Of a stretch of 64,000 nucleotides of DNA, positions 32,503-41,785 are shown piece after piece. The position numbers were made by a program, and so were the translations under genes. The stretch is from the NCBI GenBank assembly GCA_948567375.1, contig OX419757.1, positions 41,602,001 through 41,666,000 on the forward strand. The letters run 5' to 3'. Under the pieces are notes generated by a model that saw nothing but the letters and a program-made list of their open reading frames with translations, was not told the origin of the DNA and ran no database searches. Source of the stretch: Lunularia cruciata (Eukaryota > Streptophyta > Marchantiopsida > Lunulariales > Lunulariaceae). Each line of letters begins with the position of its first letter. Position 1 is the first letter of the stretch.

Positions 32503-32947
32503 ATGCCATTTGTAGTTCCGCATCTAGATGCTCGGACACTGGAGTTCCAGTGATGGTAGTTAGAGTTATTCTAGCTGTTTCTCAGGGACTACTTTCCGAC
32601 GGTTAGATTTCATGTTCGGGGTACTGACTTCACGGTGGGGCCCACCGTCACTTTGCACCGTTTGCACCGTCGAGTGTGCCGTCAGCGGGACCGTTAGGGT
32701 TTCAGGGCTAGCTCGAGTCCAGGGGGTATAGTTTTGAAGTGAGCTCCAGAGAGCTCACTTCTCTGATGTTGAGCCTTCGAGTTCCTGGCTATGGTGGACA
32801 GAGGCCGGCGAGCGTCACCTGGATTCTCTATGCTTGAGTGGGTGTGGCTTGACTGTAATCAGTGCCCAGTTGTTGGCAGTTTATAGAGTGACAGATCAAG
32901 TACTGATCTGAGTTGAGTTGAGTTGAGAATGTTAAGCAATCTGATTA
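32499..32947 (+). repeat. Terminal repeat A, second copy (A2)
   Basis: 449 bp, differing from A1 by four transitions only. It contains the same hairpin (32736-32761) and palindrome. It is followed by one base and B2 rather than by host DNA. Confidence 0.93.
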
Positions 32948-32948
32948 T

Positions 32949-33054
32949 TGTGGCACTTTAGAGTCTATGTATGACTTATGTGTGAGTTGTGCTTTTATAG
33001 TGTATGATGTTGACAGCGATGTATGTTGTGTAGCGATGTATATACGCACGACAG
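32949..33054 (+). repeat. Terminal repeat B, second copy (B2), outer right end
   Basis: Identical to B1. Its GACA (33050-33053) is the right end of the element, and the following GAGG (33054-33057) is the right target duplication. Confidence 0.9.
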
Positions 33055-33057
33055 AGG

Positions 33058-33522
33058 GGCTTTCTATCATCACTCCCCAAAATTCTGCAAGTACACAATA
33101 AGATCATTGAAGGAATCAATATGATCTTGTATCTTGGTCACATTGTCCTTCATCTTGAAGCTAATCAGCTTCAAGGACATGTAGAGACGATTTGAAACTC
33201 TTTCTGATCGTACTTCTATTGTAGATCATCAAAAGAGTAATGAAGTCCTTGTACTCACTCAATTGCTTGATGACATGTGGCTATAGATGTAAACCATTGT
33301 GTGTACAACTATCTCCTACATGTTGTTCCAATCATCCTCTGACACCAAATTGATCTTGGGTCTCAAAAATTTCCCAAAACCATTTGCCTTGAGCATGCCT
33401 TTCACTTGACGTTCCCATAAGAGATAATCAAAGCGTCCATCATACTTGGCAATGTCAAATTTGGCACCTCTAGACTTCATGATTGCCATCTCACCCTCCC
33501 TTACTGCTTGGCCATCCCTCAC
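33058..33522 (-). pseudogene. Copia gag N-terminal part
   Basis: 33522-33316 is open: SRGAKFDIAKYDGRFDYLLWERQVKGML, a typical Copia gag start. Further left, in another frame, comes LYMSLKLISFKMKDNVTKIQDHIDSFNDLIVYLQNFGE, then the break at the nested element. The rest of gag resumes at 23103. Gag packages the element RNA. Stops and frameshifts are present, so it is inactive. Confidence 0.82.
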
Positions 33523-35626
33523 CTGTTCTCAAAACTTTCCTCCACTTAGCTTGAATAAAGAAGGCCAAAATCAGCTTCACATTGCAGCCTCCAATGCACA
33601 CTTGATGGTGGTAGGTAGCAAAAGTAGTTCTTGGCAGCTGTTGTTGCTTTCATTATAGAGGTTTTGGTTGCTCTTCTAAGGTTGTGGTCTGAGAAGGTTT
33701 TCTCTGCCAATAGGTTTCTCTACTTTTCCTATCTAAATTTCTATTCCAGTTTCTATTTACGATAATACTTTCAAAGCAAGGTAAATACACTCTCAAAACT
33801 GAGTAGCAGTCTGACCTTCCAAACAATTTACTTGCAAGAACAAATCATCCACATAGTTGTGCTCTCTAACAATGCAATTCAAGTTATGTGTGGTAGTGTA
33901 TATGGCAATTGCACTCTTTGGCTACCTTCTCTTCAAGGAAGCTAAAAATTTAGATGTCTTGGCCAACTTTGACTAAGATCTAGGTATTACCCATAGCCTA
34001 TTGTGGAACAATTTAATCTGCACCTTTATTACAAATGGACCTTCTTAATGACCAGCCTAGATACAAAATTCAACTATTCTGACAATGGAATTAAACCAGG
34101 TAGAAATATTTGGAATAGGAGATTGGACCTCTACGCAATACTTGCATCATTTGCAGAAACATACGAGCTTTGGGTATGCATCCTATGTGAGGGGATGGGC
34201 AAAACTACCGGTAAATATGCATTGACCGCATCTAGCAGAACACTTTGATATTATCCTCAACATGAAAAACATTTCATTCCCTATTTACAAGGCTTTTCAA
34301 ATCACACAACCACAAACTCTCAACTCCGAGATGGGATGTCCTGGCAGTTCTTGAGAATCTGGTTGTCTTGTCATCATGTACACCAAAGCAATCTTCTCTC
34401 TTTCAGGTTTCCTTCAGAATGGATCTGAAGTGATGAATATTTAGAGGTCCTAAAAGACCTTCAATATTCTCAAGGCCTTTCCGGATGTGATAGTGAGAAA
34501 AACATTGTGTGATTGCAAGAGGTATGAAGCTTTCTTGGAGTGCAGATGTCAGGAAATGAAACCAACAAACCACTTTGTCATCTAGTTTCTACAGATTTCA
34601 TGTAGCCATCAGCAGCTTGGGCTACAGATTATAAAATCACCCAGACCCCGACACCCATCATGGAGGAGAGTGTGAAGCTGTTCAAGTAACCAGTGTATCT
34701 CAAAGTCTTATTCAAGCTTGTAGGTTTTGAGGCAAGTAGGGCTATGATGAAGGCAGCTATATTTGCCAGCAAAGCCTCATCCTTGAAACCAACCTTCCCA
34801 AGTTTGGCATGCACTATACCAGATTTGTCAGCACAAAAATCTACAAGCCCTTGCTTTACACCTTGATGGCAAGAGATCTGGACAGCTTGTTCTCTTTGCA
34901 GCAGATTTCTGCCCAGCGCCTTGTATTCCCCATGCATACTTTTCACCAAAATGTCTCTGCTACTCCATCAATCTGCCCTCACAATTGGAACCTTGATAAT
35001 ACCCATTGAATGACAACATTATACACAACTACTCTTACAAAACGGGATCCTAACAAATTATTTGGCATAACATAAAGCTGAATCCATGCTACAAGTCCAC
35101 TCCAACCTAAGTCACTCCTCTCCTACACTCCGCACATGACTTGACTTGTGAAGTCTTTGGATGAACCGATATCCCTACCGGGGTATATTTTTGCATCATT
35201 GAAGCGCACAACTTTGTCTTTAGCACCATTGCAAATAATTTATTTTTCCAACTTATCACCTCCATTTCCTTGTATCAACCTCTTGTAATTTTATCTCCAA
35301 TTAGCAGCATTCCATAAAATGGTTGAATGTCCTAGATCAATATGCATTTACAAAAAGGTGGCCCTACTTCCACTCTTAGAACACCAAACATCCACGTTAA
35401 GGCAACCAATTCCTCTCGTGCCACTGGAAATCTACATTCTAGTTTTGAATCTTGCTCCTCCTCTCTGTTAGAAAGTAATGACCAAGCTTACCAATAGCAT
35501 TTGTACTAAATGTGTGGAATTGTCAACAACTTCTAATTTCTAGTCCATAAACCACCACCGGAGCCAATAAACCATTACCCTTAGGCAACAACACATGTCA
35601 AATGACCATCTTCTTCATTGAGCAAC
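33523..35626. other. Unusually long Copia leader with foreign fragments
   Basis: A Copia leader between primer site and gag is normally a few hundred bases; here it exceeds 2 kb even without the solo LTR. One piece (34949-34629) resembles ribosomal protein L1 and is listed separately. A short plus-strand stretch (about 33560-33625, KEGQNQLHIAASNAHLMVV) looks like a single ankyrin repeat. The remainder is unrecognised. Confidence 0.5.
34629..34949 (-). pseudogene. Fragment of plastid/bacterial-type ribosomal protein L1
   Basis: 106 residues; from about residue 30 on they follow the C-terminal domain of bacterial and plastid L1: QGLVDFCADKSGIVHAKLGKVGF, then LLASKP, then FTLSSMMGVGV, matching the family's K-G-V-F/R-DK-GI-H---GKV-F and S--MG-G blocks. 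L1 binds 23S rRNA in the large ribosomal subunit. The N-terminal domain is missing and the fragment is in the same orientation as the Copia element, inside its leader. Most likely a captured or inserted gene piece, not functional. Confidence 0.72.
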
Positions 35627-36381
35627 TGTAATAATCCGAGGACAAGAGAAGAGAGAAAACAAAAATTGCACACTCAAACATTCGATGCCCCAAGGGAGCA
35701 CCTTCTCTTTATTATATAGACAAAGAGGATCTCCTCTAAGGAAGCTCCACCATAGGATTAGGGACACAGATAGGTGACATGTCAACAAGATCCACCCTTG
35801 GATTACTTACTTGGATGGGTGACATGTCTGGTTTAGGTCCTATCTGGTTGGTCAAACAAGCTTTGATTGGAGGGAATCTTTTAGGGAATCTTCTTATAGG
35901 AAACTCAAAATCACGTGAGTAAGGTACCATTGGAAAGCTCTTGATGAGAAAAAGCAGGTGGAGGGAAGGCCAGCCTTTCCTCCATTGGGGGGGGTGGGGG
36001 GGGGGGGGGGGAATTTGCACATTTTCAAGGCCTAATTCATTTGTTTAGGCCTCCGAAATTGCCTTCAAAAATTTCAGGCATATTTTGGTTCCTACTCTAT
36101 TAGTAGAAGTCCCCTTTTGGTGATACCTCTTTCTGATTGGTTAAGTCCATCATGTGTAACATCCTTCCAGATGTTACCAAACCAATTCTCACCTTTAAAT
36201 CATATGTTTAGCTATTGGTTCTAAGGTTCTCAAGTCTATTTCGGTTTCTGCCCTATTAGTAGAAGTACTCTTTTGGTGATACTTCTATCTGATCTATTTT
36301 GACCATCATGTATAACATCATTCTAGAAGTTACCAAACCGAATTTCACATCTAGATCATATGGCTAACCCTTGGTATTACA
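35627..36381 (-). mobile_element. Solo LTR of a Gypsy element, with perfect target duplication
   Basis: 755 bp, TGTAATACC...ATTACA on the minus strand, matching the 5' LTR at 52496-53229 along its length. It is flanked by GCAAC on both sides (35622-35626 and 36382-36386). A solo LTR arises by recombination between the two LTRs of a full element. It contains a near-uninterrupted G run (35987-36011). Confidence 0.92.
35987..36011. repeat. Poly-G tract
   Basis: 24 G with a single T at 35995, inside the solo LTR. The length is likely to be unstable in both replication and sequencing. Confidence 0.9.
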
Positions 36382-36500
36382 GCAACCATACCATAAGATG
36401 CCTCCCGTCACACTCCACTACTCACTCACCAAGCAAGCAAAAATATGAATCCACCCTTACATACAGCAAGCATAATCCTCTAGTTCCCTATTTTCAACCA

Positions 36501-36516
36501 ATTCACTCTAATACCA
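36501..36516 (-). other. Primer binding site of the Copia element
   Basis: On the minus strand TGGTATTAGAGTGAAT, an initiator-tRNA-Met-like site (usual form TGGTATCAGAGC) two bases inside the 5' LTR. A C-to-T change would explain the difference from the usual form. Confidence 0.8.
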
Positions 36517-36518
36517 AT

Positions 36519-36719
36519 TGAAGGTCCAATTCAATAATACACAAGAGTGCATCATGGTTGACACAAGAAAATATGTGGTTCACATCATTGAGGCTACGTC
36601 CACAAGAACACACCAATAGCTTTACTGGTAATGAAACTAATATGTCATAGAGAGCATCTACCAACTCTCTTATAAAGTATTCCAGCCCTAGTCTAACTAA
36701 CCTGAGTTAACTCCTAACA
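36519..36719 (-). repeat. 5' LTR of the Copia element
   Basis: 201 bp; on the minus strand it begins TGTTAGGAGTTAACTCAGG and ends CCTTCA. It pairs with 19022-19245, with visible substitutions and small gaps, so it is older than the nested element. Confidence 0.88.
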
Positions 36720-37085
36720 TGCAAGAGCTAAGCAGGGAGTGCACGGGAGTTTATTGTGTTAGGTACCACTCTCACTCCCATACTTTGTAGCATATTTTAG
36801 ACAGTGTGTGTCCCTTGCTCTACAAAGAGCCGCGGTTGGTACAGTCCATAAGAGAGCAAACACACTAGGTGATGCTTCTTCAGATGCTCTAGTTGTTTGT
36901 AGACCGTATGACTTGCATAGCTTGGATATCTTAGGTGCAGTAGTGCAGATTTCTCACATTGACTCTATTGGGGCTTAGCCCAATTTTACATATTTTGTCT
37001 CTACCTTGTATGGCTTGATGTGGTCTTCCCATCCTTTGTGTTTCTATGCGGTTTCCCTTTTCCCTATGATTAATATATACCAATT
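36720..37085 (+). pseudogene. LINE copy 2, 3' part (right of the Copia insertion)
   Basis: Encodes a version of the LINE C-terminus ending DILGAVVQISHIDSIGA at a stop near 36978, followed by a 3' tail like that of copy 1 (TACCTTGTATGGCTTGATG). The left piece is at 18975-19016. Confidence 0.75.
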
Positions 37086-39200
37086 TAGAATAATTATTGA
37101 CATTTAATTGATATTAATTGATATGTCTAATAAGATATATGGTAAATGCAAGTCCAAATCAAAACATGTCACATGAAGATTGCACATGAATTTGGATTTA
37201 AATATATTTACTAAGAGTATCCAAACTTACCAACCTTTACGATACATTCATGTCACATAGAAACTTCTAGATTTATAAAAAAAAAATATTGGGGAATATC
37301 TTTTGTTTTTTGCTCCGCACATTTCTCAATTCTGCCCATGATGTATGACGTCAATCATGAAGAACACAAAGTTTCCCCACCCAGAGTTCCTATATCACTT
37401 CCACGATGGAAGTCTTTGGGCATTCCCCGAGGGAAAATTAGAGGCCTATATAACAGATCTCAAGAACATGGTAACCTATTCTTTGTTAACAGTTTAATTT
37501 TAATGCTTGTTTCAAATGTCAATGGTCACACAGTCCAACCAATATATGTTTCATACTAGAATAAACATACCTTCTATATGGATGTATTTCTACTAATCAT
37601 TCAATCCAAATTGTAAATAAGAATCTTAACATTTGTTTTGAAGTGAAGGTAACATGACATGTTATTTATCTTGTCTTTTATCATAAATTTTCATCTTGTA
37701 TCACCAAGCTATCTTCTTGAGATACACCATCTCCCTCCATACAGAGACTCCGATATGGAATTATGGTAATATCATATTTACTAAACTTCTGCTATGAAAT
37801 TCAATTAGCAATATGGATAATATTGGAAATCTTTAAAATTAAGTGAAAAATTATCCAAGCTATATATTTAGAACTCAGGTTCAAATTCAAAATTTTTATT
37901 AGGACAACAAACCTTGTTTATTTTCATTGATAGATTATTTCTAATTTTAGATAATAACCATATCCAAGGATTTTTGGTTAATTTTTTATGCATTCCAAGC
38001 ATGGCATTTGATGAGAAGAATCACTACTCCTCAGTAAGTTGCAGGTATGTGACAAAGAGATCTTTGGTAAAACCTTTCTTTAGTGTAGTTTACTTTTGAG
38101 CTCATTTGCCTAGAACTTTGACCATGCCCAACTTGTATTGTCCTTATGGGGTGAACAATACAAAATTTGTGCCTTATAGACCAAATAAGGAAAGCTTTTA
38201 ATAAATTGATTGTGAGCTTCATCTTACAGGCTTGAGAGTAACGATGTCATAGTACATAGTTTCCAAAAGTAATATATCTAAAGTTCACTTGTGCATTTAT
38301 GGAGCAAAAGTATTTGAGGATTTTAGGTGCCATCCTTGAAGATATTTTCATGTAAATGAACTTCCTTTACTAGAAGATATGCATATGCATTTTAATATAT
38401 TCATTATTAGTATTACTCATCGACAAACTATCTTCCTTCTTTGACCTTCTCATTGCATCTTAGAGTTGATACAAGAATTACTAGAGGCTTACAGCATAGA
38501 GGTGTAAGTTTATCATATATGAAAGACACAAGACTTATAATTTTTTTGTGTAGGTAGGCACTCTTCACCCCTTTTCTCTCCTCCTATCTTGTGGTTGTTG
38601 TTAAATTAATCTTGAGATGTATGTGATTGAGATAAAAGAGAACTCTCTTTTCTCTCTAAGAACTATTGTGACAAATAATTCATAGTTTATCCTGTCAAGG
38701 ATGAGATGATCTTCCATCCTTTGCTTCTTTACAATCCAATTGGATGAAAGGTTTGCAATCTTCCTTAATAGACCTATAGTTATAGTTTTAGCTGGCTCTA
38801 TACTCTCTAGTGGACACATTGATCATATTGCTTATGCTACAAAGATATGTCTTTGTTCTTGCTTTTGCAAGGGTTTAAACTCTTGCATTCTAGCTTGAAT
38901 TTATATTAGGCTATTGTTACTTGCACTAGCTATTTTTGTATAGTGATGAAGTTCTATCTAAGTTAGGCTACCTATCTATATCTTGATTATCCACTTTTAA
39001 ATCTGATACTACATTATAGATAACCTTATATATAGCCTTCTCTTCCTTATATATAACAAAAATCTATCTAATTTGTTGCACTAGAGAATATAGGATAACT
39101 GCCTATCATGTCATCAAAGATATAGAATATGCTACTGCATGCGAGTGTAGATACTTCACTTAGAGGGAGAGAGAGGGAGCATTGGTATACATTTCCTAGT
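37086..39200. other. AT-rich intergenic region, no gene recognised
   Basis: Short open frames only; nothing with a recognisable motif. No convincing repeat relationship within the window. Confidence 0.4.

Positions 39201-39245
<45 letters not shown>
39201..39245. repeat. (TA)n microsatellite
   Basis: Nearly pure TA repeat over 45 bp, directly upstream of LINE copy 3. Confidence 0.95.
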
Positions 39246-39248
<3 letters not shown>

Positions 39249-39267
39249 CAAAGATGATAAATTGATA

Positions 39268-39792
39268 ATAGTGGATGTTGCAGATACAAATCTCCTTGTA
39301 TCACAATTTTGAAGGAGTCATAACCAACTTCCTCAATGGGTGGCAAGTAGAGCCGCCAAGAAAATCTACAAGTATAGAGGCATGTAACAAGGTCACCTCT
39401 TTGGTCCTCCAGCCTTATTGTTATATGGAGTTATGAGTATGCACTTCCAAATGTTTGTCAAAGATAGAGTAAAAAGCTTATCATACCAAACAACAAGGAT
39501 ATTACTTTCAATTCTCTATTTGTAGAATGCAAATTGCTTTACAAATGGCTATTGTACATGCTGGTGTAATCCATAGGAGAGTAATGTAATCACACTAGAT
39601 GATGCTTCTTCCACAGGTCAAACTATATTAGAGCATTTGACTTAGATAGTGTTATAGTGTTGATATTCTAAATACAAGAACAGATATTTCTCATTTTGAT
39701 GTTGGTGAGGCTTAGTATTATTTTACATAGTCGGTTTATCCTTGAGAGGGTTTGATAGGATCTTCACAATCCTTCTTGTTATCCTATGCGTC
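39268..39792 (+). pseudogene. LINE copy 3, 3' part
   Basis: Aligns collinearly with the reverse complement of LINE copy 1 (about 790-215): GTGGATGTTG, ATGGGTGGCAAGT, CAAGGTCACCTCTTTGGT, CACACTAGATGATGCTTCTT, then the GGCTTAG stop region and tail. It is 5'-truncated and more diverged than copies 1 and 2. Confidence 0.7.
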
Positions 39793-39884
39793 CTGCATCT
39801 AATTACTAAAATATCAGGTTAGCTTCGCGACTTATTGAACTATTGCACACCACCAAATAGGTCTACAACTTCGGAGCATATTAG

Positions 39885-39894
39885 TATTTATATA
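39885..39894 (+). promoter_or_regulatory. TATA-like element upstream of tRNA-Leu
   Basis: TATTTATATA at -37 to -28 from the tRNA start, the position where plant tRNA genes often carry a TATA-like element. Confidence 0.55.
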
Positions 39895-39921
39895 GCACAA
39901 AGAGATCGTTTACGACATCAA

Positions 39922-40003
39922 GTCAGGATGGCCGAGTGGTCTAAGGCGCCCGACTCAAGTTCGGGTCTCGTGAGAGGCGTGGGTTCAAATCCCACTTCTG
40001 ACA
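39922..40003 (+). tRNA. tRNA-Leu (anticodon CAA), intronless
   Basis: 82 nt that fold as a class II tRNA: acceptor stem GTCAGGA / TTCTGAC (one G-T pair) with discriminator A; D-arm with the A-box TGGCCGAGTGG; anticodon stem CCCGA / TCGGG around the loop CTCAAGT, anticodon CAA reading TTG codons; a long variable arm (TCTCGTGAGA); and the B-box GGTTCAAATCC in the T-arm. No intron is present. The 3' CCA is not encoded, as expected for a nuclear gene. A T5 terminator follows at 40044-40048. Confidence 0.95.
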
Positions 40004-40043
40004 CTTCTTGCATGTGGATCTCGGGAGCGTAAACTTAGTAGCC

Positions 40044-40048
40044 TTTTT
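40044..40048 (+). terminator. RNA polymerase III T5 terminator of tRNA-Leu
   Basis: First run of five T downstream of the tRNA, 41 nt after its 3' end. Confidence 0.55.
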
Positions 40049-41600
40049 GTGGTTTTGGAATATTACGTTTCTCAAAAGATTGATTTGTTTACATGAGAAG
40101 AGAAGTGTCGGCGACCATATATATAATAACCTTCGCTGGTACACTCTTCCTTTCTTTGTCTAAAATTTTGCCTGATCTTTTTTTTGTTTCGTGCCTGGTA
40201 CATTTTCGCTCTGTTTTTTAAAACCTATGCTAGATGATACGACAAAGGTTGATATGTCGTGGACACCTTGATATGCATTAGAATAGTATACAATGTCGTC
40301 CTGCAATTACTATCTGATTACAGTCCTAGATTAATTTTCAAATAAGCTATACTAATAAACCCAAGATGGGATCAAATATGGGGTTAAATCATCTGAAGAC
40401 AGTGGATATAGACAGTTAATGATGATAAAGAAAGAAATCTTTCGATGTTTGGTGTATCGAATAAAGTCATTACAAATAAATATAAACTTGTTATCTAATG
40501 TCCAAGACAAAATTTCACATTTTGCTCAACCCACATAAATGGAAATATGCGCTGTACCTATAATTTTCTTCTGAAAAGGCTCCTTATACACATGCGATCA
40601 ATATATATACCGGGGTAGACAAGATTTTGTCTTAGGTAAGACAAAATCCATAATAAGATCATTTTCGCAATAGCAGGTTCGAAGATTCCCTTATTCAGGT
40701 ACATTGTTTTAGTTTTCTAACATAGCTAAATCTAAAGTATTAAAAAAATTTAACCAACGCTACAATGAAATTTTTAAATCTGTAAAAAGTGAGCTTACGG
40801 AAAAGACTAGGCAAGCCTCCGTAACGAACCCTATCCGAATACAGGTAAATATCTCTATCATAAACATGAAGATAGAAATAATGTTAATGGGAAGATAATT
40901 GCAGTGAGGTATGCTTAACGTTCGAACGCAGGTAATAAGTTCACATGTGAACCCGTGATGTCGAGTTCACATGTCTCCTAAGTTTTCCTAAAAGCCTGGC
41001 ATCATAGGGGGTTTCAAATATAGCCTGGTCGCGGACACGTACAATTCCATAGAAACGTTTAACTCGGACAAGTTTTATGGACACTAGGAGAGGGGATTGA
41101 AAAGTTTTTGATGGATCAAGTACCCACGGCCGTAAAACCTTTATGGGAAACTGAAACGGTGACGTGTGGTTTTTTAACGGGTTACAGGGTGTATAGTAGA
41201 GAACAGTGTAAACGTTAATATTCTTGCACAAATAGGAGAAAGTAGGTAGAAAAGGGTACGAGACAAATTTTTCAAGTTTCACTAACCACTTGATTATCTA
41301 TATTCTCTCTTTCACCTCAATTTGGCATAATATGGGTGGTTGCACTGGCATCTAATCGTGGCAAATTGGATCACTAATTAAATGTTTGATATCATTAATG
41401 AAATCCCGTAAAACTAAGCTGAACCCTCATGCGTGCAAAGCACTTTTTTGCACCCATAAACCTTGTTTGGGACCGTTCATTATTGGAGCACACACTTCTA
41501 TGGATAAATTTTTATGGATCTTGAAGCTCTACCCATAAATTTTGGAAAATGAAACCTTAATATGGCTACTCAAATCAGGAATTGACAAATTTCTACAACT

Positions 41601-41785
41601 AAATCCGTAATATTTGTAAAGGTACCTATAAGTTTTTCCTTCGGAGAGAGGAGCACTCGCTTAAAATGTTTGACATGTGACCAAAATACTACAGGTAAAT
41701 CCTTAAATATTTGTATGGGTACCTGTAAATTCTTTCTTATGAGAGTGGAGCCATCCCTTAAAATGTCTTACATGTGACCAAAAAT
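41601..41785. repeat. Diverged tandem duplication, unit about 96 bp
   Basis: The unit from AAATCCGTAATATTTGTA to GACATGTGACCAAAA (from 41601) recurs in altered form from 41697 (AAATCCTTAAATATTTGTA ... ACATGTGACCAAAA). Confidence 0.7.

Larger units (their letters stand above)
23108..33053 (+). mobile_element. Gypsy-type retrotransposon encoding a DNA methyltransferase and PHD finger, with split repeats
   Basis: The 9,946-bp unit runs from TGTC (23108) to GACA (33053), flanked by GAGG, inside the Copia gag. Organisation: repeat A (23108-23556), non-coding leader, one long frame split by two TAG codons (Gag; protease plus DNMT3-like methyltransferase; RT, RNase H, integrase, PHD), short 3' segment, purine tract, repeat B, repeat A, repeat B. 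The two A copies differ at only 4 of 449 bases and the two B copies are identical, so it is young. GC content and codon use are clearly higher in GC than the surroundings. Gypsy affiliation rests on the RT-RH-IN order and motifs. The repeat layout is not a normal pair of LTRs. Confidence 0.9.
19022..36719 (-). mobile_element. Ty1/Copia retrotransposon (Tork/TNT1-like), carrying nested insertions
   Basis: The LTRs are 36519-36719 (5') and 19022-19245 (3'), with an iMet-type primer site next to the 5' LTR (TGGTATTAGAGTGAAT, 36516-36501) and a polypurine tract next to the 3' LTR (AAGGGGGAGAT, about 19256-19246). Domain order on the minus strand is gag, zinc knuckle, protease, GAG-pre-integrase, integrase, RT, RNase H. 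It is interrupted by the DNMT-bearing Gypsy element (23108-33053, in gag), a solo Gypsy LTR (35627-36381) and a ribosomal protein L1-like fragment in its leader. The target duplication is TGCA(A), with a small TA difference on the left. Stops and frameshifts make it inactive. The Tork lineage is inferred from motif style. Confidence 0.88.

Noticed and set aside
32392-33054. A simple standard LTR pair for the DNMT element
   Set aside because: Repeat B is missing at the 5' end and present twice at the 3' end, and the host-site duplication fits the A...B ends, so two ordinary LTRs do not describe it.
33446-33658. Ankyrin-repeat gene on the plus strand
   Set aside because: Only one repeat-like stretch (KEGQNQLHIAASNAHLMVV) is visible, partly overlapping Copia gag on the other strand; too short to call a gene.
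34003-34248. 81-codon open frame in the Copia leader
   Set aside because: No recognisable similarity; it lies in unassigned sequence and may be another foreign scrap, but nothing supports a call.
40670-40690. Second tRNA or tRNA-derived SINE
   Set aside because: A B-box-like GGTTCGAAGATTCC is present, but no A-box and no cloverleaf can be formed around it.
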